From Pelargonium nanum (lineage: Eukaryota > Streptophyta > Magnoliopsida > Geraniales > Geraniaceae), in the NCBI GenBank assembly GCA_036897485.1, contig JAYMTF010000020.1, positions 1 to 64,000 of the forward strand: a DNA stretch of 64,000 nucleotides, given 5' to 3'. The first letter of the stretch is position 1; the number at the start of each line of letters is the position of its first letter. The notes beneath the pieces are model-generated. The model was given only the letters and a program-made list of their open reading frames with translations. It was not told the origin of the DNA and ran no database searches. The position numbers and the translations under genes are program-made. This document shows, piece after piece, positions 1 to 11,700 of this stretch.

Positions 1-2913
1 ATATATTTTTATATATATAATTAATTCTTGCATGAACTTAATGATTTTTTTCTCGTTTTAAGAGAAAATATAACAAGTAATTACATTTCTATTCTCATAA
101 AATGCGGATTGGGTAGACTGATTCTATTATGTTATACTGATTGGTTAAATGCTAAATATTAGTTTCGCATATGAGGTTGACTAAATATGATCTGTCATGG
201 TAGTCTAAATTATTTGGCTAACGCATATGTTAGTTACTCCATCCGGACTAAAATAGTATTATTCCAAAAGAATACTTTGTTGTTCAGCATCTTACACTAG
301 CCATCTCTTAGACGGTATTGTTAAAAGATTATCAATTCCTAATGAAACGGATGAAGCGGTGGCTTGGTGGAAACCCAGAGTCTTTACTTGATCCAGGACG
401 TGGGTTGTCCACTTTTTATTTTTAGTTTGTTTGCTAGATATGCATTTTCAACAATATTCTTAATATAAGTTGGTTAATTAATGCTTATTATGTTTGTTAC
501 AACAATAACACAATACATGAGGGTTTAAGGAAGAAAACCCAACTCAATGTAACACATCCTTAATTCACCGAAGAAAAAAAGGAAAGTGAATAATTATTAT
601 AAGCCCAATGAGATATAAACATTATGATCAATTTTGAATGTCTTATGAGAGCGTGTGTGTAGTGATTGATGTTATAGAGTTGTTTCTTAACACCGTTACA
701 TATTATTTTTATCCAAACATATTTTAAGTTGTTAACATGAAACTCAATATTTTAAAACCTTTCTTATAGTTTCAACCGTCTCTTTATGGTCTCTTGCAAT
801 TATTTTTAGTAATGTTACCAAACACGATATTAAACCGGTTAGTTTTCTCCGAGCTGCTTGGGGTTTTGGTGGTCCTGTTGTTGAGATCTATCCTTATATA
901 TTTTTATCTTGTTGCTTAATTTTCAATACAAAATGATTATTCCATACACAGTGATAATTTAAATAATATGCAAATAATATATTTAAAATTGCTTAAAAGA
1001 GAAATGTCAGATGATCACATTGGTCCCGCTAAATCAAATAATTCATGAAATCAAAAGACAGGATGTGATGATGTTGATGATGTTGTTCTGTAATTGCACA
1101 AACCGCATAGAATCGATTAAACTGTAACCATATTTGCCTGTCTTAGGTGGTTTTGTTAAATTATTCTCCAAAAATTGTGCAATAATTATCGTACCAACTG
1201 TCTCACGAGTCATGTATTGTTGTGATTTGATATATTGCCTTGTGTGCCAAGTACTTAAAAAGAGATTACTTAAATCGTTAAGCAAATTTGTCATTTTAGA
1301 TTATCTTAGCTTGTCTATTAACACTATTTAATCCTTTAAACAAGCGTCAACTAAGATTAAAAAAAACAACTTAAAGAAGAAGTATGTTTAGTAAAATAAG
1401 TGATTTAAAGAATAATTTCATACAACACTTTTTAAATGAGCTTGTTTTTTGCATGAGGTTGAGATCGCATGCAACATAAAATTAGTTTTAAAAAGACGAG
1501 GAAGAATATTTGAATCGGTCTGATTTTAGTTTAAATTGATTTAACTAGGAAACATTGTTGATTGATATGTTAAGAGTTATTTCGATCAATATGATTTTAT
1601 ATTAGGTTGACCTAACTTTCACGTTGGTGAATAACTATGCCAAAAAATAAGTATAAACAATATAATATTTTTAATTTTAATGTTCATTTTCGTCAGTTCG
1701 TAAATTTATACTCCTTCTAGTTTATCTTTATTATTTATATTTTCGTCAAACTCTTTTTAAATACACTTTTCAAACAACTCACTCCAACTACTTTCAACTA
1801 TTTAAGTTTAAATTAGAGTTATCAAACAAGCACTTATGTACGAACTGAAAATTAATAACCAATAATGTTCTTTGTTGTGACTATTAACCAAAGTAATTGG
1901 GCATTTTTGTATGAGCTCAAACCAAATTGTGGATTCATTAAATTTATTTATTTATGGAGTGTGGTTGAGGTGGAATTGTAACTTTGATGAGAAGAAAAGA
2001 GAATTAAAGAAGAGAGTGCAATGTGGGTTATGGTAGCTCAACTCAATTCAAGTCAAGTGATCTATAATTGAGTTTTTGAGTCTCGATTTAATCTTTTGTT
2101 TAGTTGGCAATGGACATAAATGTTAAGCAACCCAATAATTAAAGTGACAATTGTAAACAAAAATCCTTTAAAAATATGAATTATATGAACCTTATCATTT
2201 ATTTTTATAATTATTATGACCAACTTATTATAAAAACAAGATAACAAACGGTAGGCTCTCATTAAGATGTTCCTAACCCCCCTAACAAGAGGCCCATAAT
2301 GCATGTTTTGGACTACTTTTCTATACAATGGTTTAGAATCACAAACAATCAACCCAAATGAAAAATATTTGCTTTATCACAATTAAAACCATAGACAATA
2401 GTCAAAATCAGTATTTCGTGTGTGGCAATACAGAGCCATTTATAGCTTGTTTGATATATTACTAACAATATTGAATAATTTTGTCTATTTTGAACTGATA
2501 TTTTCTTAATCGATTGTAGCAGGTCATAAACTGCCACGCCAACATCCAACAACACGTCGACATGACAAGTCGAGGGAGATGCCACATGGACGTGCCACAT
2601 CAACAACACAACAAAATAGTTGACACTTCATTTTTGATTTAGTCATTTAAAGTGTAATCATAATACAATTTTTTTTTCTTTTTTATTTTGATAACTAATG
2701 CAATTCAAGTTGCATGAAAAAAGAGAAATTATCACTTTTTGCGTGTGCCCTACTTACATTATTTTTGGGTTTCGAATTCGAGACAAGCAAAGAGATCAGA
2801 AAATTAAAACCAATAACACTCACTTAGTCACATAGTCAGTATGTGAACTTTATGGATTCCAATATAGTGATTATTAAAAAAAAAATTAAAAAAAGGCCTT
2901 GTTTTGTAATATT
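1..2913. other. Gene-poor AT-rich intergenic DNA
   Basis: I see no supportable gene here. Open frames are short, lack family resemblance and sit in AT-rich DNA. Around 236-300 a CTCCATCC-like start resembles the end of a Stowaway-type MITE, but I found no matching second end. The remainder holds no clear repeat, RNA gene or regulatory site that I can defend. Confidence 0.6.
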
Positions 2914-3079
2914 GGCCATGGTACATAAAGCTTGGGGCCCAATGAATTTGGTCCGAATTAAGGGCCCAACTAACTATTCAGGCCATATATCAGCCTGGCC
3001 ATGGTTCATAAAGCTTGGGGCCCAATTTATTTGGGCCTAATTAAGGGCCCGACTAACAATTCAGGCCTTATATAAGCCC
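2914..3079. repeat. 83-bp tandem duplication rich in TGGGCC/GGGCCC
   Basis: Two head-to-tail copies start at 2914 and 2997, both with GGCCATGG followed by CATAAAGCTTGGGGCCCAAT. They differ at scattered positions, so the duplication is not brand new. Each copy contains several GGGCC/TGGGCC words. Such words match plant site II elements bound by TCP factors, and the array lies upstream of the BASS gene. A TATATAA word follows at 3069-3075. Whether this is that gene's promoter is inference, because the start codon is about 610 bp further on. Confidence 0.85.
3069..3075 (+). promoter_or_regulatory. Candidate TATA box (TATATAA)
   Basis: TATATAA follows directly after the TGGGCC-rich duplication. 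If used, it would give the downstream BASS gene a leader of nearly 600 nt, or a leader containing an intron. The region 3080-3684 has no other clear feature and may hold that leader. The call rests on motif and context only. Confidence 0.25.
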
Positions 3080-3684
3080 AAGAAAGCCACTTACTTTTAT
3101 TTAATTATCTCACTTGTGTGTGCCAAGAAAAGTTTCTACTTTTAATACCAAAAAGTGAGATCTACAAAAGAAAATCGAGTCCAGAAATTGATTTGTGCAG
3201 CCAGGAATATGATCATTAAAATCACAATAAAACCAATACATTAAAGTATTAAACACCTTAACTAAAGACATTATGGAATAGAAGTACAAATGATTTTAAT
3301 TTGACGTTTGACAATGGCACATACATAGTCAGGTGGGGTTGCTCCTCGAATTGTGTCCAAAATTTCCTGCAAACGACACAGGAAATAGTGGACCATCCCG
3401 TTCGAATTACGAGTCCGTAACAGCTACAACCATTTGGATCAGGCTCACAGGCTCTGGATTGTGTGGTTCCTCGGTTTCCACGAGTGTTTCTAGATAATCC
3501 ATAACCAAGCCCCTCTCGTTTTCGAGCAATCTTCGATTCAATTCATGTCAAAACTTCAAATAAAATCTTCTCGCTTTCTCACATAGTCGTAGTCCCAGTG
3601 TTTGAGGAGCTTCGCGTTTTTTTTAATACCCAATTTCATTTTCTTCTCGCATTGCTTCTCCTCAATCACGACAAGCTCTCTTCC

Positions 3685-6600
3685 ATGGCTTCCATGTCTA
3701 GAGTTGTTCTCAGAGACTTAAAGTTGCATACTTGCGATGCCCTCTACAGACCCAACTTGTCCTTTTCTGATAGGAGGCTCCGGGCTCATTTGGGTACGTT
3801 TGATTCTCTTGATTTGTGGGTTTTTGGTATGTTTTAGTGTGTTTTTTGAGACTGCATGATGGTGTTTTCGAGTGTTTGTTTATTCGTGATCATGAATTTC
3901 CTCTTTGTCTTTCTTAGATCTTCGAGGTTTGGGGTCAGCACCTGAGAATGGAAGAAATTTGGCAATCCAAAACAAGAACCTGAGCCCAATTGTTGCTCTC
4001 TCAACCACTCCTTCACTCTTGCAGAGTTCAAGGTATCTGTGTTTTGTAACCAAGAGCTTGATTTTCTGTTTCTATGTTGGGATTGCTGTGTGAAATTGAG
4101 CTTGCATGTCCCAATTGGTGTGTGTTTGTGTCAGTGTGTGGCTGTGTTGTTATTTTGATAATGCAAAAGCTCAATCCATTTAGTCATTAGAAAAAAGAGA
4201 GGATATTTTGATTGATTGTTGGTTATATATATTTTTCATATCAGTATTAATGGCAATATATTACTAATAAGGGATTTCATCTCTGAGATGACTCCAAAAA
4301 CACCAAAACCAATGATGGTTATTGGTTAATGTTGATATCGTGATTCTCTTATGTTTATGCAAGCTCTACTTTCTACAGCAAGTTGAAGCTTCCATATCTA
4401 GTCAAGAATTGGTTGTAGGTCACTTGTGTCAGTACTTTTGGGTTTATTTGGGCATGTCTTCTCATATTTTATATTTGTGATTGTAACATGTCCATTTTCT
4501 GCATGCTTTTATTCTAATTTGTCAAGTGTTATTTGTAGGAATTCGCAAACTTTGTGCAAGGCTACAACAGATTTATCTGGGGATGTTCCGGGTAGCAGTA
4601 GTGGGATGAGCCAGTACGAGAAAATAATTGAAACTTTGACTACCCTTTTTCCTTTGTGGGTATGTGTTGCATTTCGTCATTCCAGTTCAATGTGATTGAT
4701 ATTATGGTGTTTTCACTTTCAATAGTTTCATGTGACATTCTTCAGATCCTACTATGTAAACGTTATGGACTTCTTTCTTACTTTTGAATCTACTTACATG
4801 GACAGGTCATATTGGGCACCATTGTTGGCATCTACAAGCCTTCTGCGGTAATAATAAGTCCCTCTGATGCTTTGATTACTTATCTGTTGTTGCTTCTCTG
4901 TTGAATGCTCTGGTCTTCTTTCAGGTAACTTGGCTGGAGACAGATCTTTTCACTCTTGGCCTTGGTTTCCTCATGCTTTCGATGGGATTGACTTTGACAT
5001 TTGAGGATTTTAGACGATGTTTGCGAAATCCATGGACTGTAAGAGGAAATTCATTCTCATTTGATTTTGTTGGATCACTGATGTAAGAAAATAACAAAAA
5101 AAAAAGTTGTATGACATAGCTGGCTTATTGTTGCAGGTGGGTGTAGGATTTCTCGCTCAATACTTCATCAAACCCCTGTTAGGCTTTGTTATCGCCATGG
5201 TATTCTTCATCAACTATTATGCGAACATCACTACTTACTATTAGTTTAAACCTACCTTGATATTATTTGTTAACAATTGTCTCTGGTTTTCAGTCTCTAA
5301 AGCTGTCTGCACCTCTTGCAACTGGTCTAATTCTGGTATCATGCTGTCCCGGAGGCCAGGCATCAAACGTTGCGACATATATATCTAAGGGGAATGTAGC
5401 ACTCTCAGTTCTCATGACAACGTAAGCTCAACTTGCATCCATGCATGTGTATACTTTAGTTGCATTGTATAGCATATTCTGACAAACTACTTGCTGCAGT
5501 TTGATGTTGCGAATTTTTACTTGGTTGTGCTTGTTTATAGATTTGCCCCCCTTCCCCTGCATTTGCTTCATGATTTTATGTTTGTATTATTACACTCAAC
5601 ATCAGCTACTGTGCTTGATAGTGGTAGCTGTAATTATTCTCGAAAAGTCATCAGTTCTTGTAGTGAATTGTTGTAATCTAAAAACAACAACTATTGTAAT
5701 TTTTTCGGGAGAATCTCAATGTAACACTTCCCAATTTTGAACGTTTATTCTTCTTTGGTGCAATTTCTGTAGGTGTTCAACTGTTGGAGCTATTATTATG
5801 ACACCATTGCTCACAAAACTTCTTGCTGGCCAGCTTGTTCCTGTTGATGCTGCAGTAAGTGTGTGTGTGTGTGTATGCCTAGTTATTACCTATACAACTA
5901 ACTCTTATATTTGTAAGGTATGATGGCATATCGGTATTGATTTCCTACTAGTCTCGTACTAGTCTGGAATGGAATTCTCTTATGTGCTTCGTGTTCCTGC
6001 ATATGAATTCACGCAGCATTCCTTGTTACTAAATCTATCCATTTAGAGTCTCCCATCTGAGAGCTCATAATTATATGGCTATATAGACATTTTTATTTTG
6101 ACATGTTAGAAATAGAGCACAGTTCCTTAAAAATTAATTAAAGATTAAAAGGTAATGGGTGGTTCTATATCATCATATCAGCTGAAAATTTCTGGGATGT
6201 GTGAGGGCAACTTTATATTCATGTCAGTGCCTAAGATAACTACTGCTGTTTTGCAGGGCTTAGCTATGAGCACCTTTCAGGTTGTTTTAGTGCCAACAAT
6301 AATCGGAGGTAACTAATGCATGTTTACCATTTATTTTGAACTAATTGGAAAAGTATTTGACGTCTCTTTTATACTCACTAATCTCAAAATGAGTGTCTTG
6401 GTTTCTATTTTGAGAAAATAATAAGAAGTTTGTTAATGTGGTATATTTACTCTTATATTCTCATGATCATGTGTTTGTAACAAACTTAAAGAATACTAAC
6501 TATTCTATTATAAGGATGCTACTGACAATTCGTGCATAACTAACTTTTTAGAAAAAGAAAGGACACTCGTTTTGGGACAAAAAATTAAGAGAAACATGAC

Positions 6601-7632
6601 ACTCATTTTGGGACGGAGGGGTATATATTAGATCATATGTAAAGGGTGACGTCTCTTGACTAATCTTTTTCTTTTTTATGTGACAGTGCTAGCAAATGAA
6701 TTCTTCCCCAAATTCACTTCGAAAATAATCACAGTGACCCCATTAATTGGAGTTATTCTCACCACTCTTCTATGTGCAAGTCCTGTAAGTTCCATTTTCT
6801 TTTGCGTGTGATTTATTTGTAGGCAATAGTTGTTGAATGTGTTAACAACTAGCTTTGTTATTTGTTATTAGATTGGGCAAGTTGCAGAAGTATTGAAGAC
6901 TCAAGGAGCACAGTTGATACTGCCAGTGGCTGCGTTGCATGCTGCTGCATTTGCTCTCGGTTACTGGATTTCAAGATTGTCGTTTGGTGAATCCACTTCT
7001 CGCACTATATCCATAGAATGTGGGATGCAGGTAGCTATCTAGTGCATTAGTACTTCTGAAAATTTACAACAGGATAAAAAATTCCATCAAATCTATATAA
7101 ACTCATGAACAAAACTATTTTGCTGTTTATGGTTCCACTTTGTTTCCTTCTGTTACTTTGCTCACACTACCTATATTTTCTTTCCGTACCTCTCTAATTT
7201 TGTCCTGCTTTCAGTTAAATAAGTGAAGGACATCTAAATTGAGGATTTGTGGTTCTACCTATGTGTATAATTTTAAATGTTTTTGTAGGCTTGAATATGC
7301 GTTCTGGTAAAAATCCTGCATATTCTATTTTTGGAACCATCTGGTATTATATTTATATGTCGATTTGTGCATGCAGAGTTCTGCTCTGGGATTTCTACTT
7401 GCCCAGAAACATTTCACCAATCCCCTTGTAGCCGTCCCTTCTGCTGTGAGCGTTGTTTGCATGGCGGTAAGGCTCTTTCTTTCACATATAATTGAATTCA
7501 CTCTTAATTCTTCTTTCCACGAGCCCTTGCTTACCGTGACTATGTATACTGCAGCTCGGCGGGAGTGCCCTTGCTGTCTATTGGCGAAACTGCCCAATTC
7601 CAATCGATGACAAGGATGACTTCAAGGAGTGA
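3685..7632 (+). CDS. BASS1: BASS-family sodium/metabolite cotransporter, plastid
   Basis: This is a bile acid:sodium symporter family protein, a plastid-envelope carrier that couples sodium to an organic anion. I read 13 exons: 3685-3793, 3918-4032, 4539-4659, 4806-4847, 4925-5038, 5137-5199, 5294-5421, 5773-5854, 6257-6308, 6687-6784, 6872-7030, 7377-7466 and 7555-7632. Phases agree and give 416 residues. The first ~95 residues are Ser/Arg-rich, like a transit peptide. About nine hydrophobic helices follow, with family-typical [35 protein letters not shown] and the C-terminal DDKDDFKE. The ATG at 3685 begins MASMSR; the frame upstream is open but has no better Met. The 42-bp exon 4 is easily missed by gene finders. 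The BASS1-type assignment comes from remembered similarity; BASS3 is possible, BASS2 less so. The substrate cannot be read from sequence. Confidence 0.88.
5857..5874 (+). repeat. GT microsatellite in a BASS intron
   Basis: A short (GT)n run lies directly after the splice donor of exon 8. It is simple sequence, probably length-variable, with no evident function. Confidence 0.7.
6374..6621. mobile_element. Stowaway-like MITE in BASS intron 9
   Basis: The right end reads GACACTCATTTTGGGACGGAGGGG and the left end is a decayed inverted copy beginning ACTCACTAATCTCAAAATGAG. TA flanks both ends. The TIR, TA target and ~250-bp length fit a Tc1/mariner-derived Stowaway element. The interior (AGAAGTTTGTTAATG ... 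CAAACTTAAAGAATAC) recurs in other copies here. It encodes nothing and lies wholly inside the intron at 6309-6686. Confidence 0.75.
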
Positions 7633-8707
7633 AATTTTGTCGGCTTATCGAGCCATGATAAAGTAGTATTAGTTGCTCTAGATGTTTGGCAGATGCTAGT
7701 CCTATCTTTTGGTTTCTCCTATTTTCTTCCTTTGCATTTATGGAAATTACATCTTTAGGGTGTTAAGAATAGCCTTGGATTTTGGTTATTGGTAGGCATA
7801 TCTGGTAAATTTAATCCCGGTCTCGGGCATAATTATAAACTTGGGAAGTGATTGTCTTTTGTTTTCGGAATTTGGTTGAGCAATGCAACATATGGTAAGA
7901 ATAATTATCTATGTTATTTTCATTCCTGTTCTCCCTAATTTCTTCTTGGTTAGCGTTGGCTCATTGTAGTTTCAAAATTTAAACGTCACCAAACACGTGA
8001 ATTAACTTAGATAAATATAGTATATTAGTGTAAATTTGACACATTAAATGGACTATAACATGGAAAAGTTGAGGAAACAACCTCAAATTTTCCATATAGT
8101 TGCCTATCATTTGATTGTCCATTATCTTGAACACAAGGTGACCAATTCAAAGTGATTAACCAAATCAACAAAAATTTAACGCAACGTTTAAAAAATATAA
8201 AGTAATGATCTTTAATGGCAAGTGATGCAAAAAGGTTTAAACTTTAAAGCACACAAACAAAAATAGCAAAGCTAGCGAGCTCCTAGCGCAGCAGGAGAAG
8301 CCAGAGAGAGAGAGAGAGAGAGAGGTTGCGTGAAGAGTTGGCAGTTGACAGACAGACATACAGACATGAAGCACTACGAGACACCTTCCTCTCCCTGGTC
8401 TCGCTAGCTACAAGCCAAACCATTTTGTGAAGAAAAAAGAGAATACAATACTTTTTATTTTGTAGAGAATATTTTTCACATATTTATATATTTTCAGACA
8501 AAAGGTGTGGTGTGTAATATATACTAATATATATTTATATATATTCTTCAACTGGGTTTCGGGTTGGGGCCGAAACAAGGGATTTTTGAACATTGCTCCT
8601 CAAAACCAGAGAAACATCAATCCAACTTCAGAGCTTGACTCTCTTCGGTGTTGTTGCTTGCAGATTCTGAGGGGTTTTGTATCTGCTGCACTAAAGTTGC
8701 TTCAATC
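7633..8707. other. BASS 3' end and LEUNIG upstream/leader
   Basis: The first few hundred bases are probably the BASS 3' UTR. The part near 8290-8707 probably contains the LEUNIG promoter and leader. An (AG)11 run at 8303-8324 is the only notable motif; GA-rich tracts are common in plant promoters and leaders. No other gene is visible. Confidence 0.5.
8303..8324 (+). repeat. (AG)11 microsatellite upstream of LEUNIG
   Basis: A pure AG run lies about 385 bp before the LEUNIG start codon. GA repeats near plant transcription starts can bind BBR/BPC GAGA factors, so it may be part of the promoter or 5' UTR. That role is inferred. Confidence 0.8.
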
Positions 8708-11700
8708 ATGTCTCAGACCAACTGGGAAGCCGATAAAATGTGAGAATTTTGCGACGATTCTTTGGGTTTCAGGTTCTTTTGCTTAATGGGTTTTATTTTT
8801 TGCAACTGTAGTTGAATTTGGTTCTAGGGTTTTTGCTTTTCGACATTATATTTTTGTGGGTGCTGTTGTTTTGTTGAATTCTGTACTGGGCATGTCATGG
8901 TTTCATTAGGGGTTTGAATAAACGCATTTTTGTGGCGCTGTGGTTTGTTTGTTCTGTTTACTACTTTTTGATGATGGTTCTTGTTATGGGTTCTGGGTGT
9001 TTAGTAGTAGAGGTTTCGGTTTGTGCGCTGGGTTTCTGTAGAGGCGCGGTCTTGTTGCTCAGTTTTTTGGATTTTGATTTCAATTTGCTTCCCTGTTGTG
9101 GTGGGTGGGTACTGTTATCTGTGTGTGATTTTGATGGCATGTCCTTGTTTCCTCTGTATTTGTCTTCTCTGGTGTGTTTATTGGTTCTGCTGTGTTCCTT
9201 GTAATTCTTCATGGAGTTGTGTTGTTTGGTTTCCAGCCTTTTTGATCTTCGCCATCAGTAATTTGGTGATTGTTTTTGGTTTTTGGGTTCAATTGGTTTC
9301 GGTTTGAGAATTTTCTTTGCTTTGAAGAGTAAGGCCTACTGTTAGTTTTGGATTGTGGGAGAAAAAGAGTGCAAGGTAAAGGTTAATGCACATTTAAATC
9401 AGTGCAGTGCCCTTTGAACTTTACTGCATAATCTTTTCAAAATAATTTAGGTATGGACATTTGAACTTTACCACTGCGAATAGGTTTTCTTCCACCTCCT
9501 AGACAGCAACCACAAAATTTGAACTTTCGGGACATTTTCTTGGTTGCTAGACAGATCGTTATGTTGTATATTACTTGGAGAATACATAGACAGAAGCAAG
9601 AGCAACTCAACCTTTTAAGTTGTGTTTGTTTTTGTTTGGCAAAAATAAAAAAGTTAGCTTCAGTGGAGCCAAATACATGTAATCCGCTTTGTTGGGCACA
9701 GGTTCAGTTTTCTGATTGCTCTGTCTTCCTCCAATGAAGTATGCTTCTTGTAGATTTAAGTTTTATATGACTTTGCATAGTTGAACTGCCATTTATTTTT
9801 TCATTTAATTTATGCACAGAGTAAATATTGACTGATTTCATGCTCCTACTTTTGGGTAGGTTGGATATGTATATATATGATTATCTTGTGAAGAGGAAAT
9901 TAAATGCATCTGCAAAAGCATTTCAAGCTGAAGGCAAGGTATCTACAGATCCTGTTGGTAAGTTAATTGAAGTTTACTGCTAAGGAAATTTGTGTTCTAA
10001 ATGTTCCCCAATCCTGTCTTCTGTTAGCATAACTGAAAATCGGTTTCAATTGACTTTTCTACTCCAGCTATCAATGCACCTGGTGGTTTTCTCTTTGAAT
10101 GGTGGTCTGTATTTTGGGATATATTCATCGCAAGGACAAATGAGAAGCACTCAGAAGCGGCAGCTACCTATATTGAGGTAGATGCATGGGTACTTTTTTG
10201 GAGTTATATTTTGTTGTTTACAGTTCAATTCTTTTTCCTATGATCACATCAGATAATTGTTTTGGGTAATTGAGTTATTCTGGTATGATTTAGCAATTAG
10301 CTCTGTATATGGTCATAACCCTAGACAGGTACTCTTTTTTTGTCAATTCTTGTTCGTGAACTATGAAAAAGGCATCATATGTATTTAAAAATCTTATTTT
10401 AGCTATTGCATTAGTATGGGGAACCCGACATCCCTATGAAATGCTTGCTTTGGTGTCTTTGTTTCATTAAGTGTATGGTACATGGTATGGGTTGTCAAGA
10501 TTTCTCTCTATAAAGTCGTGATGTACTCTATGCTTGCTATGTTTATTGATTGATGTCTCTGAAAACTGTAGACTCAACTTATCAAGGCTCGAGAACTACA
10601 GCAAGGGCAACAACAACAAAAACCTCAGCTGCAGCCACCGCAGCAACAACAACAACAGCAACATCAGCAGCAGCAACAGCAGCAGCAGCAGATGCAGATG
10701 CAACAAATGTTACTGCAGAGGCATGCTCAGCAGCAGCAACAACAACATCAGCAGCAGCAGCAGCAGCGAAGAGATGGAAGCCAGCTTCTAAATGCTAGCA
10801 ATGATTCTCTCATGAGGCCGAACCCTGCAACGGCAAATGCTCTGGCAACAAAGATGTACGAGGAAAGATTAAAGCTTCCACTTCAGAGGGACTCTTTTGA
10901 TGATGCAGCTATGAAGGTACCAAATTCTAGTATATTTGAAATACTGCTTACTTTTTAGTATTATTTTTTCTTACCTGGCATTCTGGTTTTAACATTACAA
11001 ATTTAAACAGCAAATGATAAGTGACAATGTTGGTCAGCTTCTGGATCCAAATCACGCCTCAATGTCTAAACCATCTGCAGTTGGTGGTCAGCCTCCAGGG
11101 TACTTTACCATTTATCTTTGTTGCTTTGATTATTTTACTTCATTTGTGTATGTATTATTGATATCCAGTTAGAGCCACTATGTCCTTGTCTGCAGGCAAA
11201 CCTTGCACGGTGCACCAGCAGGTATTTCAGGGAATCTTCAGCATCGGAACCAGCAACTTCCTGTGTCTGCACAGGTTGGTTTTCCTTCTGTATTTTGTTA
11301 TGCATTTTTAAATGTGTTTCATATTTATTTCTGATATGCTTTCTGTATTGAAACAGGACATAAAGAGTGAGATAAATTCAATGATGAACCCTAGGGCTGT
11401 TGGTCGAGAAGGATCGCTCATTGGAGCCCATGGTATCCTTTAGCCTTCATCATTTTAATTTTTCATGTACTTTATTGTAGGGATTGTTTTTGAAATAGCA
11501 ACAGGAGATTAAGAATGTATTTTTCCTTCTATATCTCGGTATAGGTTCTAGGATTTAATAGTTCTACATTTATACTATGGTCAGAGAGTTGAAGGTTTTT
11601 GATCTTTGTAGTAAGTATTGAAGGCTGTTGAAGTATTGTACATTCGAAGTGATAGTTTTAAGACTACATGATATACTATTTGGGTATGAGATTTTATGGG

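Noticed and set aside
8914-9307. Hydrophobic frames in LEUNIG intron 1
   Set aside because: T-rich intron DNA yields Leu/Phe/Val/Cys strings in any frame; splicing of exon 1 to exon 2 explains the region.
10534-10798. Ser/Asn-rich and Ala/Thr-rich reading frames
   Set aside because: They are off-frame readings of the LEUNIG CAG/CAA tract; only the Gln frame joins the neighbouring exons.
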